This document shows positions 1 to 8,836 of a stretch of DNA of 48,618 nt, one piece after another. The notes under the pieces are model-generated. The model was not told where the DNA came from. It saw nothing but the letters and a program-made list of their open reading frames with translations, and ran no database searches. A program made the translations under genes and the position numbers. This DNA comes from an uncultured Eggerthellaceae bacterium (GTDB taxonomy: Bacteria; Actinomycetota; Coriobacteriia; Coriobacteriales; Eggerthellaceae): contig CAIFEB010000013.1 in assembly GCA_903789375.1 (NCBI GenBank), positions 1 through 48,618 of the forward strand, written 5' to 3'. Positions within the stretch are counted from its first letter, which is position 1; every line of letters starts with the position of its first letter.

Positions 1-690
1 TTACAGGAATAACGGCAAATCGTGCCGTTTCTTGCGTTTGTTGGGAAGTTAGCCGCCGGAATTTCCGTTTGTTGGGGCAGAACGGCGACAATGGACGGTG
101 GGCTTTCGCGCGTTACCAACGACTGCGCGCGACGGTTTCATATATTCTCACAAATACCTAGTTTCTACCTGGCGTTATGCAGTATCGCAAGCAACTGGTG
201 ATCACGGTTTCGCCCGAGCCCCACGGCTCTACAGCGTTCGCCCACAAGCCGCACTCCCACGCACCACCAAATAACGAAAGAAACGGCAGAGATTGCCGTT
301 TTTCCTGTAACTTGGGGGCTCATTTCCGAATGAGTTGTCAGAATTCCAGCTTTTTGGTCTCGAGCGATCCGAAACGGCCTGCGCGCCATAGGTTCTGCAT
401 TCAACCGCCGGAATCTCCGTTCGCCGGAGGCCGCCGACGCCCGAAACTCGGCGCTCGTTCGCCGCCGGCCGCGACGCCCTCGCCCAACCGCGCGCCAACC
501 CAAGCGCTCGACCGCCGCCGGCCCTGGCGCCGTCGCCCAGCCGCGCGCCAACCCTAGCGCCCCTCCCGTCTGCCCAGACCCGCACGCAGTTGAGCACCAC
601 TTGGTCGAGCCCGCCGCAGAGCGGCCGATCGCACTGGGTCGTCCGATCGGCTACAATGGCCGGGATCAATCGCGAAGGAGCGAGCAGCAT
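1..690. other. Non-coding left flank with two related inverted repeats
   Basis: I see no convincing gene here; the open frames on both strands have Arg/Pro/Ala-rich translations without family signature or ribosome site. Two short perfect inverted repeats share the arms AACGGCA and TGCCGTT around a 5-base loop (11-29 and 281-301). CGTTTGTTGGG occurs twice, at 35 and 66, and a CCGCCGGAAT-type motif recurs near 51 and 396. A possible -10 box TACAAT (652-657) lies 34 bases before the Nudix gene, but no good -35 box accompanies it. Confidence 0.5.
281..303 (+). terminator. Possible intrinsic terminator or palindromic repeat
   Basis: AAACGGCA (281-288) and TGCCGTTT (294-301) pair perfectly around a 5-base loop, and the right arm runs into five Ts (299-303). 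This has the form of a short rho-independent terminator reading right. A near-copy of the hairpin lies at 11-29. No gene lies immediately upstream inside the window, so whether it terminates a gene beyond the left edge or is a small repeat is open. Confidence 0.4.
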
Positions 691-1086
691 ATGAAGACAG
701 TTGACGTAGTGGCGGCCATCATCGTGCACGAGGGCAAGATTTTCGCCACCCAGCGCGGGTACGGCGAGTTCAAAGACGGCTGGGAATTCCCCGGCGGCAA
801 GGTTGAGCCGGGCGAAACGCCTGAACAGGCGCTCGTCCGCGAAATCCACGAGGAGCTTGACTGCTCGATCGAAATCGAGCGGCACTTCTGCACCGTCGAT
901 TACGACTACCCGACGTTCCACCTGCATATGGGCTGCTACCTGGCGCACGTGAGCGACGGCGCGCCCAAGCTCCTCGAACACGAGGCGGCGCGCTGGCTCG
1001 GCGCATCCACACTCGACTCCGTCGACTGGCTGCCCGCCGACCTGCAGATCATCGACCAGCTCAAAGCCGAGCGCGTCGCGCAGTAG
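691..1086 (+). CDS. Nudix hydrolase, MutT-type (8-oxo-dGTP diphosphatase-like)
   Basis: A 131-residue Nudix protein. The Nudix box spans residues 35-57, starting GGKVEPGET and ending REIHEELD, so the metal-binding REx2EE core is intact. The preceding FKDGWEFPGGK is typical of the MutT/(deoxy)nucleoside triphosphate pyrophosphohydrolase branch, whose members hydrolyse oxidised or non-canonical dNTPs to the monophosphate and pyrophosphate in the cytoplasm. I start at ATG 691 because GAAGGAG lies 11 bases upstream; an in-frame TTG at 601 would add 30 residues of low-quality sequence. The helicase gene starts 8 bases after the stop, so the two are probably co-transcribed. Substrate preference among dNTPs cannot be read from sequence. 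Confidence 0.9.
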   Translation: MKTVDVVAAIIVHEGKIFATQRGYGEFKDGWEFPGGKVEPGETPEQALVREIHEELDCSIEIERHFCTVDYDYPTFHLHMGCYLAHVSDGAPKLLEHEAARWLGASTLDSVDWLPADLQIIDQLKAERVAQ

Positions 1087-1094
1087 AGGCGACG

Positions 1095-4000
1095 ATGGAC
1101 TCTCGCACCCCTCACGCTCGCGGCGGCGAGCCCGCGCCCACGGCTGCCCCCGGCTCGCCCGACGGTGAACCCGCGACCGCGGACGCCCCTGCCCTCCTCA
1201 ACCCGCGCGACCCACAGCCGAGCCGCACCGACTACGCGGTCACCGCGTTCGACGCCAACCTGCGCGCGGGCTACATCGACGCCCGCATCCCGCACGATGC
1301 GCGCTTCGAGCCCCGTTTCGTCGCCAACGACAAGGACGCAGGCAGCAACCTGCTCGCCATCATCAAGCATTACCTGTATGCATGCGACCGCTTCGATTTC
1401 TCCGTGGCGTTCATCCACAACGGCGGTCTGCAAGCGCTCATCGAGGTGCTCAACGTCCTGCGCGACCGCGGCGTGCCCGGGCGGTTCCTCACATCCACGT
1501 ACCTCAACTTCAACAGCCCCGACGCGCTCGAAAAGCTGCTCCAGTACCCCAACATCGAGGTGCGTGCGTATCAAGGCGACATGCACGCGAAAGGGTATTT
1601 CTTCACGCGCAAGGACCCGGGCACGGTGATCGTGGGCAGCTCGAACCTGACACAGGCGGCGCTGACCTGCAACAAGGAGTGGAACGTGCTGTTCCATTCC
1701 TTCGAAGGCGGCGAGATGCTGCTATCCGCGCGGCACGAGTTCGAGAAGCTGTGGACGAGCGACCGCACGTGCCCGGTCACGCAGGGGTGGGTCGATGCGT
1801 ACCGCGCATACAAACAGCGGGACGAAGCGGCCGCGCAATCCGCTCGCAAGCCGGCGTTCCGGATGGTCGGGAATGGGGAAGAGGACGCGGAAACCGGCGT
1901 CGGGGCGGGCGCAGCATCCGCCGGGGCCGGCATCGGGGCTGGCGCAGCATCCGTCGGCGCCGGGGCCGGCGCCGATGCCGCTCCCATCGGTTTCGGAGCT
2001 GGCGAAGACGCCCTCGCCGCCGGGGCAACAGACAGCGCGGGCGCCCCCGCCCCGCACCATCGCGCGCAATCCGCCGGCGGCATCGTGCCCAACGACATGC
2101 AGGCGCACGCGCTCGAAGCGCTGCAAGCCCTTCACGACCTGGGCGAACAGCGAGCGCTCCTGATTTCGGCAACCGGTACGGGCAAGACCTACCTCGCCGC
2201 GCTCGAAGTGGCCGCCCAACGCCCCCGTCGGGTGCTCTTCGTCGCGCATCGCAAGCGCATCCTGGAAGCGTCGTGCAAAAGCTTCAAGCGCGTGCTCGGC
2301 GCCAGCTACAGCTACGCCTTCCTGGACCCCGCGCACCCCGACCCGCAGGCGACCTGCGTATTCGCCATGGTGTCGACCCTCGCTCGCCGCCTGGACCGTC
2401 TGCCCGCCGACGCGTTCGACTACATCATCATCGACGAGGCGCATCGCGCGGGCGCGCAGAGCTACCGCGCCGTGATGGAGCACTTCCAACCCGAGTTCTA
2501 CCTGGGGATGACGGCCACGCCCGACCGCACCGACGGCTACGACGTGTACAGCCTGTTCGACCACCAGATCGCCTACCGCATCACGCTCAAGGACGCGCTT
2601 GCGAATGACATGCTGGCGCCGTTCCACTACTTCGGCATTAGCGACCTGGAGATCGACGACCAAGCCGTCGACGACCCCGCCCTGTTCACGCGCCTGGTTT
2701 CGGACGAGCGCGTGCGCCATATCATCCAAAAGATCGAGGAGTACTCGGTCGGACGGCACCGCTGCGGGCTGATCTTCTGCAACCGCAACGACGAGGCGCG
2801 CACCCTGTCCGCGAAGTTCAACGAGCGGGGCTACCGCACGCGCGCCCTGAGCGGCGCCGACAGCGACGATGTGCGCAACCAGGCCATTGACCAGCTGGAA
2901 TCCGGCGCGCTGCAGTACCTGCTCACCGTCGACATCTTCAACGAGGGCATCGACATCCCCGCGCTCAACCAGATCATCATGCTGCGCCGCACCGAGTCGC
3001 CCATCGTGTTCATCCAGCAGCTCGGCCGTGGCCTGCGCAAAGCGCCCGGCAAGGACTACACGTTGATCTTGGATTTCATCGGCAACTACCAGAAGAACTA
3101 CCTGGTGCCGCTGGCGCTGTCGAACGACCGCACGTACAACAAGGACGCCCTGCGCAAGTACGTGAAGGAGGGCTCGACGGCCATCCCGGGATGCTCGACC
3201 ATCACGTTCGACCGCGTGTCCGAACAGCGCATCTTCCGCGCCATTGACGGCGGACGGTTTTCGAATGCGCGCCTGATCAGGGACGAGTACGCGCACCTGA
3301 AAGGCGTCGTGGGACGCATCCCCACGCTTGCGGACTTCGGCGAAAACGAGGCGATCGACCCGCTCATCATCTTCGACAAATACGGTTCGTACCACGCGTT
3401 TCTGAGCAAATACGAGCCGGAATACGAAGTGGAGTTCAGCGCGCGCGAGGAGGACGTGCTCGCGTTCGTGGCGAAGAAGCTGGCGAACGGGAAGCGCGCG
3501 GACGAGTTGGTGCTGCTCAGGGAGCTTATCGAGAGGGAAGGAATCGGCAGCGCGGCGAACACGAGCGGCGCGACGCTGGCGGACGCGGGCAACATGGCTG
3601 CAGACGGCGCCTTCAGCGCGAGCAGCGTCGCCGGCGCAATCGGGACGGATGCCGCCGGCGCGAAAACCGCAGCTGCAAGGCCCGCCGGCAGCGCCGCATT
3701 CCGAACCGCCGTCCCCCACCACTCGCGCGCGGCCGCCTGCGAGACAGCCCGGTCCGTGCGCGCCGTTCTGAGCGGGACGTTCGCCGCGCGCACGCCGCGG
3801 CTCATCGTCTGCGCCGATGACGGCACGCCGTCGCTCGACCCCGCGCTCGCAGAGGCCCTCGCCGACAGCGAATTCCGCCGCCAGCTTCTGGAGACCATCG
3901 ACTTCGGGCTGGAGCGCCACGCGCAAAACTACGCCGAGCCGTTCGACGACACGAACCTCACGCTGTACGGCAAGTACACCTACGAGGAGGTCTGCAGGCT

Positions 4001-4454
4001 TCTGAACTGGGATAAGAACGTCAACGGCCAGAACATCGGCGGCTACAAGTACGACCGCGCGACCAACACGTTCCCCGTGTTCATCAACTACGACAAAGCG
4101 CCCGACATCAGCGACACCATCAAGTACGAGGACCGGTTCGTGTCGGAACGCGAGCTCATCGCGCTGTCCAAACAACCGCGCACGATGGAGTCGCCCGAAA
4201 TCGTGCGGCTGAAGGCGTGGCCGGAAAACGGCATGCGCATCTATCTGTTCATGCGCAAGAACAAAAATGACGTGGGCAGCAAGGAGTTCTACTTCCTGGG
4301 CTCGATGCACCCCACGCAGGATTTCCGCCCCATCACGATGCCCAACACCAACAAGGGCGCCATCGAGATTCGCTACGAGCTGGACGTGCCGGTGCGCGAC
4401 GACCTGTACGAGTACCTGACCAGTTCGTTCGAGGAAGAGGACGAAAGCGGGTAA
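1095..4454 (+). CDS. PLD nuclease-like / SF2 DEAH helicase / DUF3427 protein
   Basis: A 1119-residue multidomain protein. Residues about 60-240 form a phospholipase-D-like domain with a single HxK motif (H164, K166) followed by GSSN, as in PLD nucleases. An SF2 helicase core follows: Walker A ATGTGKT near 359-365, DEAH at 447-450, and motif VI QQLGRGLRK near 640-648. The C-terminal part, to the end, matches the DUF3427 arrangement (YTYEEVCRLLNW and the YFLGS segment). Two Gly/Ala-rich stretches interrupt it, about 268-325 and 820-900, and look like expanded linkers. PLD-helicase-DUF3427 proteins are predicted nucleic-acid processing enzymes, often in accessory loci. The pairing with a Nudix enzyme suggests nucleotide or DNA damage, or defence; that part is inference. 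ATG 1095 has only a weak GAGG upstream. Confidence 0.85.
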   Translation: MDSRTPHARGGEPAPTAAPGSPDGEPATADAPALLNPRDPQPSRTDYAVTAFDANLRAGYIDARIPHDARFEPRFVANDKDAGSNLLAIIKHYLYACDRFDFSVAFIHNGGLQALIEVLNVLRDRGVPGRFLTSTYLNFNSPDALEKLLQYPNIEVRAYQGDMHAKGYFFTRKDPGTVIVGSSNLTQAALTCNKEWNVLFHSFEGGEMLLSARHEFEKLWTSDRTCPVTQGWVDAYRAYKQRDEAAAQSARKPAFRMVGNGEEDAETGVGAGAASAGAGIGAGAASVGAGAGADAAPIGFGAGEDALAAGATDSAGAPAPHHRAQSAGGIVPNDMQAHALEALQALHDLGEQRALLISATGTGKTYLAALEVAAQRPRRVLFVAHRKRILEASCKSFKRVLGASYSYAFLDPAHPDPQATCVFAMVSTLARRLDRLPADAFDYIIIDEAHRAGAQSYRAVMEHFQPEFYLGMTATPDRTDGYDVYSLFDHQIAYRITLKDALANDMLAPFHYFGISDLEIDDQAVDDPALFTRLVSDERVRHIIQKIEEYSVGRHRCGLIFCNRNDEARTLSAKFNERGYRTRALSGADSDDVRNQAIDQLESGALQYLLTVDIFNEGIDIPALNQIIMLRRTESPIVFIQQLGRGLRKAPGKDYTLILDFIGNYQKNYLVPLALSNDRTYNKDALRKYVKEGSTAIPGCSTITFDRVSEQRIFRAIDGGRFSNARLIRDEYAHLKGVVGRIPTLADFGENEAIDPLIIFDKYGSYHAFLSKYEPEYEVEFSAREEDVLAFVAKKLANGKRADELVLLRELIEREGIGSAANTSGATLADAGNMAADGAFSASSVAGAIGTDAAGAKTAAARPAGSAAFRTAVPHHSRAAACETARSVRAVLSGTFAARTPRLIVCADDGTPSLDPALAEALADSEFRRQLLETIDFGLERHAQNYAEPFDDTNLTLYGKYTYEEVCRLLNWDKNVNGQNIGGYKYDRATNTFPVFINYDKAPDISDTIKYEDRFVSERELIALSKQPRTMESPEIVRLKAWPENGMRIYLFMRKNKNDVGSKEFYFLGSMHPTQDFRPITMPNTNKGAIEIRYELDVPVRDDLYEYLTSSFEEEDESG

Positions 4455-4829
4455 CAGTGCGCCGCGCATGGCAGCGTACCCCACCTGGGCTGCGCGCGCC
4501 GCGTATGGGCAGCACGACTCACCCGAGCAGCGCGCCCCATCGCCTCCCGCCGGCGGCGTCAACGCTCATCTCGGCTTGCTGGCTCAAAGCGCGCAATCGC
4601 ACACGAAGGGCCCTCCCAGCTGCCGCGTGCAAGCCGCAGCACCGGGAAGGCCCTTCGCGCGAGCCAGCCTAAACGCGCACGATCCCGACAGGGGCATCGG
4701 CAGCGCGTCCTGCCCCGAGGCAACAACGCCAACGATCCGCCCGCAACTGTCAGCGATGGCGCCGGCAGCTCCACCGCCCCATCCAGCTAGCTCCGCGCCA
4801 GCTTCCCGGCCAGCGCAGGAGCTCAGCCG
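4455..4829. other. Gap between convergent genes
   Basis: This interval separates the helicase from the convergent hydrolase. It holds one strong stem-loop (described separately) and otherwise GC-rich sequence with no credible gene. Confidence 0.6.
4604..4657. terminator. Long stem-loop between convergent genes
   Basis: CGAAGGGCCCTCCC (4604-4617) pairs with 4644-4657 with one mismatch, and GCTGC/GCAGC (4619-4623, 4636-4640) extends the stem inside. There is no T-run on either side, so intrinsic termination is not proven; position between converging genes is the main support. Confidence 0.5.
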
Positions 4830-5717
4830 TTAGTCGTACTGGCTGATGAAGCCCTCGACCGCCTCGAGGCATTCGTCGGGGTTGGTGATGTTCGCCATGT
4901 GCGGCGCTCCCGGGATGAGCGTCCACTTGCAGTTAGGGATCAAGTCGACGCCCTGCTTGATGGTGTAGGGCGTGCCCTCGTCGTCGGTGCCGGACAGCGC
5001 CATGCACGGGACCTTGATCGAGCCCACCTGGTCGCGGATGTCCCAGTCGCGCATCTTGCCCGTGACCACGAACTCGCTCGCGCCCTGCATGACCATGTAG
5101 CATTCGCCCACCTGGTCGAACGAGTCGCGCACCATCTTGGGATAGTCCTTCTCGTAGAAGCCCACGACGTGGCGCTTGTAGTACTCGTCGTACGCCGCCT
5201 TGGCCGCCGGCGTGTCGTAGTCGCCGGTGCGCTCGGCTTCGGCCAGCGCCTCCTGCATATCCTCGAGCAGGTACTTGATCAGGCGATTCGCCTCATCGAG
5301 CCACGTCTGGATGCGCACAGGCGAGCTGTTGATCACAAACGAGTTGACGCCCGTGTCGTCTTTCATCATGCACAGCATGCCCAGCATGCCGCCCCACGAG
5401 TTGCCGAACAGGTGGATGTCGTCCAGCCCGAGCGCCTCGCGCACCGTGTAGAACTCGTTGACCCACAGGTCGTAGGTGTAGAAGCTGTCGTCCTGATGCG
5501 GAATCTGCGATTTGCCGCAGCCGATCTGGTCGTAGAAGATGACCTGGCGCCCGTAACGATCGGCCAGCTCGGCGTACGTGAGCAGGTAGTTGTGCGTGTC
5601 GCCGGGGCCGCCGTGCAGAACGAGCAGCGGCTTTTTGCCCGGAGTCTTTTCGCCCACGATCTTGCAGTACGTCTTGTAGCCCGCATAGGGGACGTAGACT
5701 TCCTTGATTTCGGCCAT
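4830..5717 (-). CDS. Alpha/beta hydrolase, proline iminopeptidase family
   Basis: A 295-residue alpha/beta hydrolase of the S33 (prolyl aminopeptidase) type. HGGPG at 35-39 forms the oxyanion hole; the nucleophile elbow is GNSWGG with Ser107. Asp245 or Asp246 in SGTDDEGTP and His273 in GAPHMAN complete the likely triad. The family releases N-terminal proline from peptides, though relatives hydrolyse other amides or esters, so the exact substrate is uncertain. No signal peptide is seen, so it should be cytoplasmic. The start is ATG 5717, with AGAAGGA 6 bases upstream. An upstream in-frame start at 5954 would add a basic, low-quality segment. It is monocistronic and convergent to the helicase gene. 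Confidence 0.85.
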   Translation of the reverse strand: MAEIKEVYVPYAGYKTYCKIVGEKTPGKKPLLVLHGGPGDTHNYLLTYAELADRYGRQVIFYDQIGCGKSQIPHQDDSFYTYDLWVNEFYTVREALGLDDIHLFGNSWGGMLGMLCMMKDDTGVNSFVINSSPVRIQTWLDEANRLIKYLLEDMQEALAEAERTGDYDTPAAKAAYDEYYKRHVVGFYEKDYPKMVRDSFDQVGECYMVMQGASEFVVTGKMRDWDIRDQVGSIKVPCMALSGTDDEGTPYTIKQGVDLIPNCKWTLIPGAPHMANITNPDECLEAVEGFISQYD

Positions 5718-6129
5718 GGATCCTTCTTTCGCCGGATTGGATAGGATGCCGCATGCGCGGTGTACGCCATCAGCATACCCGACCGCCGCGCGCGATGGCA
5801 CCTGTGCGCGGGCTGAGGGCAATCCGTAACGCGGGAGATTACCGAGGGGCACCGAGAAGGAGACGATGTCGGGCGACTTCGCGCCGATCGGCTCGCAACG
5901 CGGAAGACCGCCGAAAAGGGTGCCGAAGACGGCGATCGGCGCTGCGCGCTTCACGCAAGGCGCCCTCCGAAAGCAGAGCCCTTCTCAGCGCAGCGAGCCC
6001 CGCGCAGGAGCAGACGCGGCGCAAGCATCGCTCCGCGCTTCCCCGCCACAACGAAGAGGCGGCAGGCGTTCCCCAAAAGGGATAGCCTGCCGCCTCTTTT
6101 CATGCGGTCAGCTTTGGATTACGCAGCTC
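5718..6129. other. Gap between nar operon end and hydrolase start
   Basis: This interval should hold the promoter of the hydrolase and the 3' end of the nar transcript. A strong terminator-like hairpin is at 6054-6098. No credible gene is present; a 110-codon frame at 5753-6085 has an Arg-rich translation and no ribosome site. Confidence 0.55.
6054..6100. terminator. Terminator hairpin downstream of narI
   Basis: A perfect 14-bp stem, AAGAGGCGGCAGGC (6054-6067) with its complement at 6085-6098. It ends in TTTT on the plus strand and in TCTT on the minus strand. It lies 32 bases past the narI stop, so it most likely ends the nar transcript; the better T-run on the plus strand means it could also stop rightward transcripts. 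Confidence 0.75.
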
Positions 6130-6825
6130 CTACCGCTCGGCCTTGCGGCGACGGTAGATGACGGCCGCGCGACCGGGGTACTTGAACAGCGTCGTCACGC
6201 CGCTGAACATGTGCACGATGCGCGTGAACGGAATGACCGCGAAGAACACCATCCAGCACATCATGTGAATCTTGTACGGCACCGGCGTGTTCACCATCAG
6301 GCTCGGGTCGGGCTGCAGCAGGAAGATGCGGCGAATCCACGGCATGAGCGTCTCGCGGTAGACGAACGCGCCGTCCGCGTTGGAGATGGTGGCGATGAAA
6401 CCGCTCAGGATCGTCAGCGTCAGCAGGACGTACATCACCTTGTCGGACGTCGACGTGTTGGCGCGCATGCGCTTGTTGCCGCCGAAGCGCCGACGCAGCA
6501 GCATGAACAGGCCCACGACCAGGGCCGTTCCCGCCAGACCGCCCATGCCGAACGCCACGACGTGGTACATGTGCTCGGACAGGCCGAACGAGTCGGTCAC
6601 GCTCTTGGGAATCAGGAAGCCGCCCAGGTGGCCGAAGAAGACGAACAGCAGCGCCACGTGGAACAGCGGTGTCGCCACGCGCTCCTGCTTCTTCTCCAAA
6701 AACTCGCTCGACTTGGACGTCCAGGTGCGCGCCATCTTGACGCGGCGCACGATGGTCCCGCCGATCAGAAACGTCAACGAGATATAGGGGCACACGGCCC
6801 ACAGGAAGATGTCCGCAGCGGTCAT
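6130..6825 (-). CDS. narI: Respiratory nitrate reductase gamma subunit NarI (cytochrome b)
   Basis: A 231-residue membrane cytochrome b with about five hydrophobic helices. It anchors NarGH to the membrane and passes electrons from quinol through two b hemes. His56, His66, His187 and His205 are all present at the same numbers as the four heme ligands of the E. coli protein, which is strong support for function. The ATG at 6825 overlaps the narJ stop by one base (TAATG), so translation is coupled. An upstream in-frame start (6873) would lie inside narJ and is not needed. It is the last gene of narKGHJI. Confidence 0.95.
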   Translation of the reverse strand: MTAADIFLWAVCPYISLTFLIGGTIVRRVKMARTWTSKSSEFLEKKQERVATPLFHVALLFVFFGHLGGFLIPKSVTDSFGLSEHMYHVVAFGMGGLAGTALVVGLFMLLRRRFGGNKRMRANTSTSDKVMYVLLTLTILSGFIATISNADGAFVYRETLMPWIRRIFLLQPDPSLMVNTPVPYKIHMMCWMVFFAVIPFTRIVHMFSGVTTLFKYPGRAAVIYRRRKAER

Positions 6826-7382
6826 TACGCCGCCACCTCGCTTTCGAGTCGGCGCGTCCACGCGGACACGCAATCAATGAGCTTGGCATAGTCGTTGCTG
6901 CCGACCGCTTTCAGCTCGTGGGACAGACGGCTCGCGGCCGGTTCGCACGCGTGCAGCACGCGCACGGCTTCGTCGGCGTCCACCGCCGACGCCAGCTCGA
7001 GCAGCGCCGGCAGGTAATCGGGTGACTCCTGCTGAGTGGTGTAGCCCGCTTCCGTGAAACACACGGCGTACGACAGCATGTCGGACTTGCTCGCTGCCTC
7101 ATCCTCGCTGCCGGCCAGGCACATGCTCGTCTTCTTGCCGAAATCGAACGTGTCGACGTACGCGCTCTCGAACGCCCGCGCATCGCACGCGCGCGCATGC
7201 TCCACGAACGCTCCGAGCGTGCGCGCGTCTTTGGCGTCGAGCGAGGCGATCAGCGGGTCGATGTCGGCCAGCTGCGCGCGCCACGCCGCGTCCGGATAGC
7301 CCAGAAGCTGGGCTGCCGCGTAGAGCGCGTCCTGCACGGCCGTGGCGCCGTCCGTCGGCGCACCGTTCGACCCCGCCCTCAT
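6825..7382 (-). CDS. narJ: Nitrate reductase assembly chaperone NarJ
   Basis: A 185-residue TorD/NarJ-type chaperone. It contains the family-typical AAQLLGYPDAAW segment near the N terminus and a Leu-rich second half (YLPALLELA). In characterised systems NarJ binds apo-NarG, holds it off the membrane and allows insertion of the molybdenum cofactor and the FS0 cluster; it is not part of the final enzyme. The start at 7382 overlaps the narH stop by four bases (ATGA), which favours it over the upstream in-frame start at 7445. Position between narH and narI is the canonical one. Confidence 0.92.
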   Translation of the reverse strand: MRAGSNGAPTDGATAVQDALYAAAQLLGYPDAAWRAQLADIDPLIASLDAKDARTLGAFVEHARACDARAFESAYVDTFDFGKKTSMCLAGSEDEAASKSDMLSYAVCFTEAGYTTQQESPDYLPALLELASAVDADEAVRVLHACEPAASRLSHELKAVGSNDYAKLIDCVSAWTRRLESEVAA

Positions 7383-8836
7383 CGGAGCGCCTCCTCGGGC
7401 ACCGACACGGAGTTGAATCCGGCCGCCACCTGGCACGCGTGGCATTCCTCGGCGGTCGGACGCGCCGACTCCGGAATGTTGAAGCGCTCGTTGTACTTCG
7501 CCAGCGCGAGCAGGCGGTACATCTCGTCGTAGCGCTGCGCCTGCTCATCGGTGTAGGGGCCGGCCCCGCCGGGAACGGCGTCCGGGCCGAACTCCTTCGC
7601 GCGCATGTAGCGGCGCAGCTCGACCAGGTCGTCGATGATGGCGCGCACCGGCTCGGGGTTGCCGGCGCTGAACAGCTCGGCCAGATACTGCACCGGGATG
7701 CGCATCTCGTCGGCCTCGGCCAGACCCGAGCGCAGCTCCACGCGCTTGGCCGCCGGGCTCAGCGGCGGGATGTACCACACCATGGGCAGCGTCCGGTACT
7801 CCGCATGCAGCGGCAGCGCAAGGCGCCACTCCTTGACGATGCGGTAGACCGGCGAATGCTGCGCCGCATCGATCCACGAATCGGGAACGCCCTGCTCGCG
7901 CGCGGCGGCGATGACCTCGGGATCAAACGGGTCGCAGATGACGTCGCGCTCGGCGTCGGCCAGCGCGCCGGGGTCGGTCGTCGAGGCGGCCTCGCGCACG
8001 CGGTCCATGTCGTACAGCAGCACGCCCATGTAGCGCAGGCGCCCGACGCACGTGTCGGCGCACAGCGTCGGCTGGCCGCTTTCAAGGCGCGGATAGCAGA
8101 ACAGGCACTTCTCGGACTTGTTGGTCTTCCAGTTGTAGAAGACCTTCTTGTACGGGCAGGCGGGCACGCACGCGCGCCAGCCGCGGCACTGGTCCTGCGA
8201 GATGACCACGACGCCGTCCTCGTCGCGCTTGTAGATGGCGCCCGAGGGGCACGCGGCAACGCACGCCGGATTGAGGCAGTGGTTGCACGTGCGCGGCAGG
8301 TACTTCATGAACAGGTCCTCAAGGTCCATCTTGATGGCGTTGCCGATCTTCTCGCTGGCAGCCTCGAGGTTTTGGTCCTTGCGCGCCGTCTGCGTGCCGG
8401 CCAGGTCGTCATCCCAGTTGGGGCCCCAGGTGACCTCCATGCGCTCGCCGGTCACGACCGAGCGCGGACGCGCCACCGGCTGATGCTCGCGGCGCGGCGA
8501 CGTGGTGAGCGTCTCGTAGTCGTAGGTGTAGGGCTCGTAGTAGTCGTCGAGCACGGGCTGCTCGGGGTTGTAGAACAGCTTGGCCAGACGCACGGCCGCC
8601 GATCCCGACGCCAGGCGCAGCTTGCCGTTGGCGAGCGTCCATCCGCCGCGCCAACGCTGCTGGTCCTCCCAGTTGCGGGGGTAGCCCGTGCCGGGGCGCG
8701 TCTCGACGTTGTTGAAGTACATGTACTCGGTGCCGGGACGGTTCGTCCACGTGTTCTTGCACGTCACCGAGCAGGTATGGCAACCCAGGCACTTGTCCAG
8801 GTTCATCGCCATGGAAATCTGGGCTTTAATCCTCAA
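7379..8836 (-). CDS. narH: Respiratory nitrate reductase beta subunit NarH (four Fe-S clusters)
   Basis: A 485-residue Fe-S electron-transfer subunit linking NarI to NarG. The first cluster motif is C16, C19, C22, C26. A second set follows in CNHCLNPACVAACP. In the third (CRGWRACVPAC) a Trp stands in the second position, as expected for the [3Fe-4S] cluster of NarH. The last set is KCLFC ... CADTC. I start at TTG 8836: the resulting MRIKAQISMAM matches the usual NarH N terminus, and GGAGGAGG lies just upstream. This overlaps the narG end by 11 bases. The next in-frame ATG (MAMNLDK) would cut the first beta strand; starts further upstream lie inside narG. Confidence 0.93.
   Translation of the reverse strand: MRIKAQISMAMNLDKCLGCHTCSVTCKNTWTNRPGTEYMYFNNVETRPGTGYPRNWEDQQRWRGGWTLANGKLRLASGSAAVRLAKLFYNPEQPVLDDYYEPYTYDYETLTTSPRREHQPVARPRSVVTGERMEVTWGPNWDDDLAGTQTARKDQNLEAASEKIGNAIKMDLEDLFMKYLPRTCNHCLNPACVAACPSGAIYKRDEDGVVVISQDQCRGWRACVPACPYKKVFYNWKTNKSEKCLFCYPRLESGQPTLCADTCVGRLRYMGVLLYDMDRVREAASTTDPGALADAERDVICDPFDPEVIAAAREQGVPDSWIDAAQHSPVYRIVKEWRLALPLHAEYRTLPMVWYIPPLSPAAKRVELRSGLAEADEMRIPVQYLAELFSAGNPEPVRAIIDDLVELRRYMRAKEFGPDAVPGGAGPYTDEQAQRYDEMYRLLALAKYNERFNIPESARPTAEECHACQVAAGFNSVSVPEEALR

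Noticed and set aside
1722-4562. A 946-codon minus-strand open frame opposite the helicase
   Set aside because: Same high-GC antisense effect; the helicase motifs on the plus strand are clear.
5753-6085. A small plus-strand gene in the nar/hydrolase gap
   Set aside because: Arg/Ala-rich translation without a ribosome site, running into the terminator hairpin.
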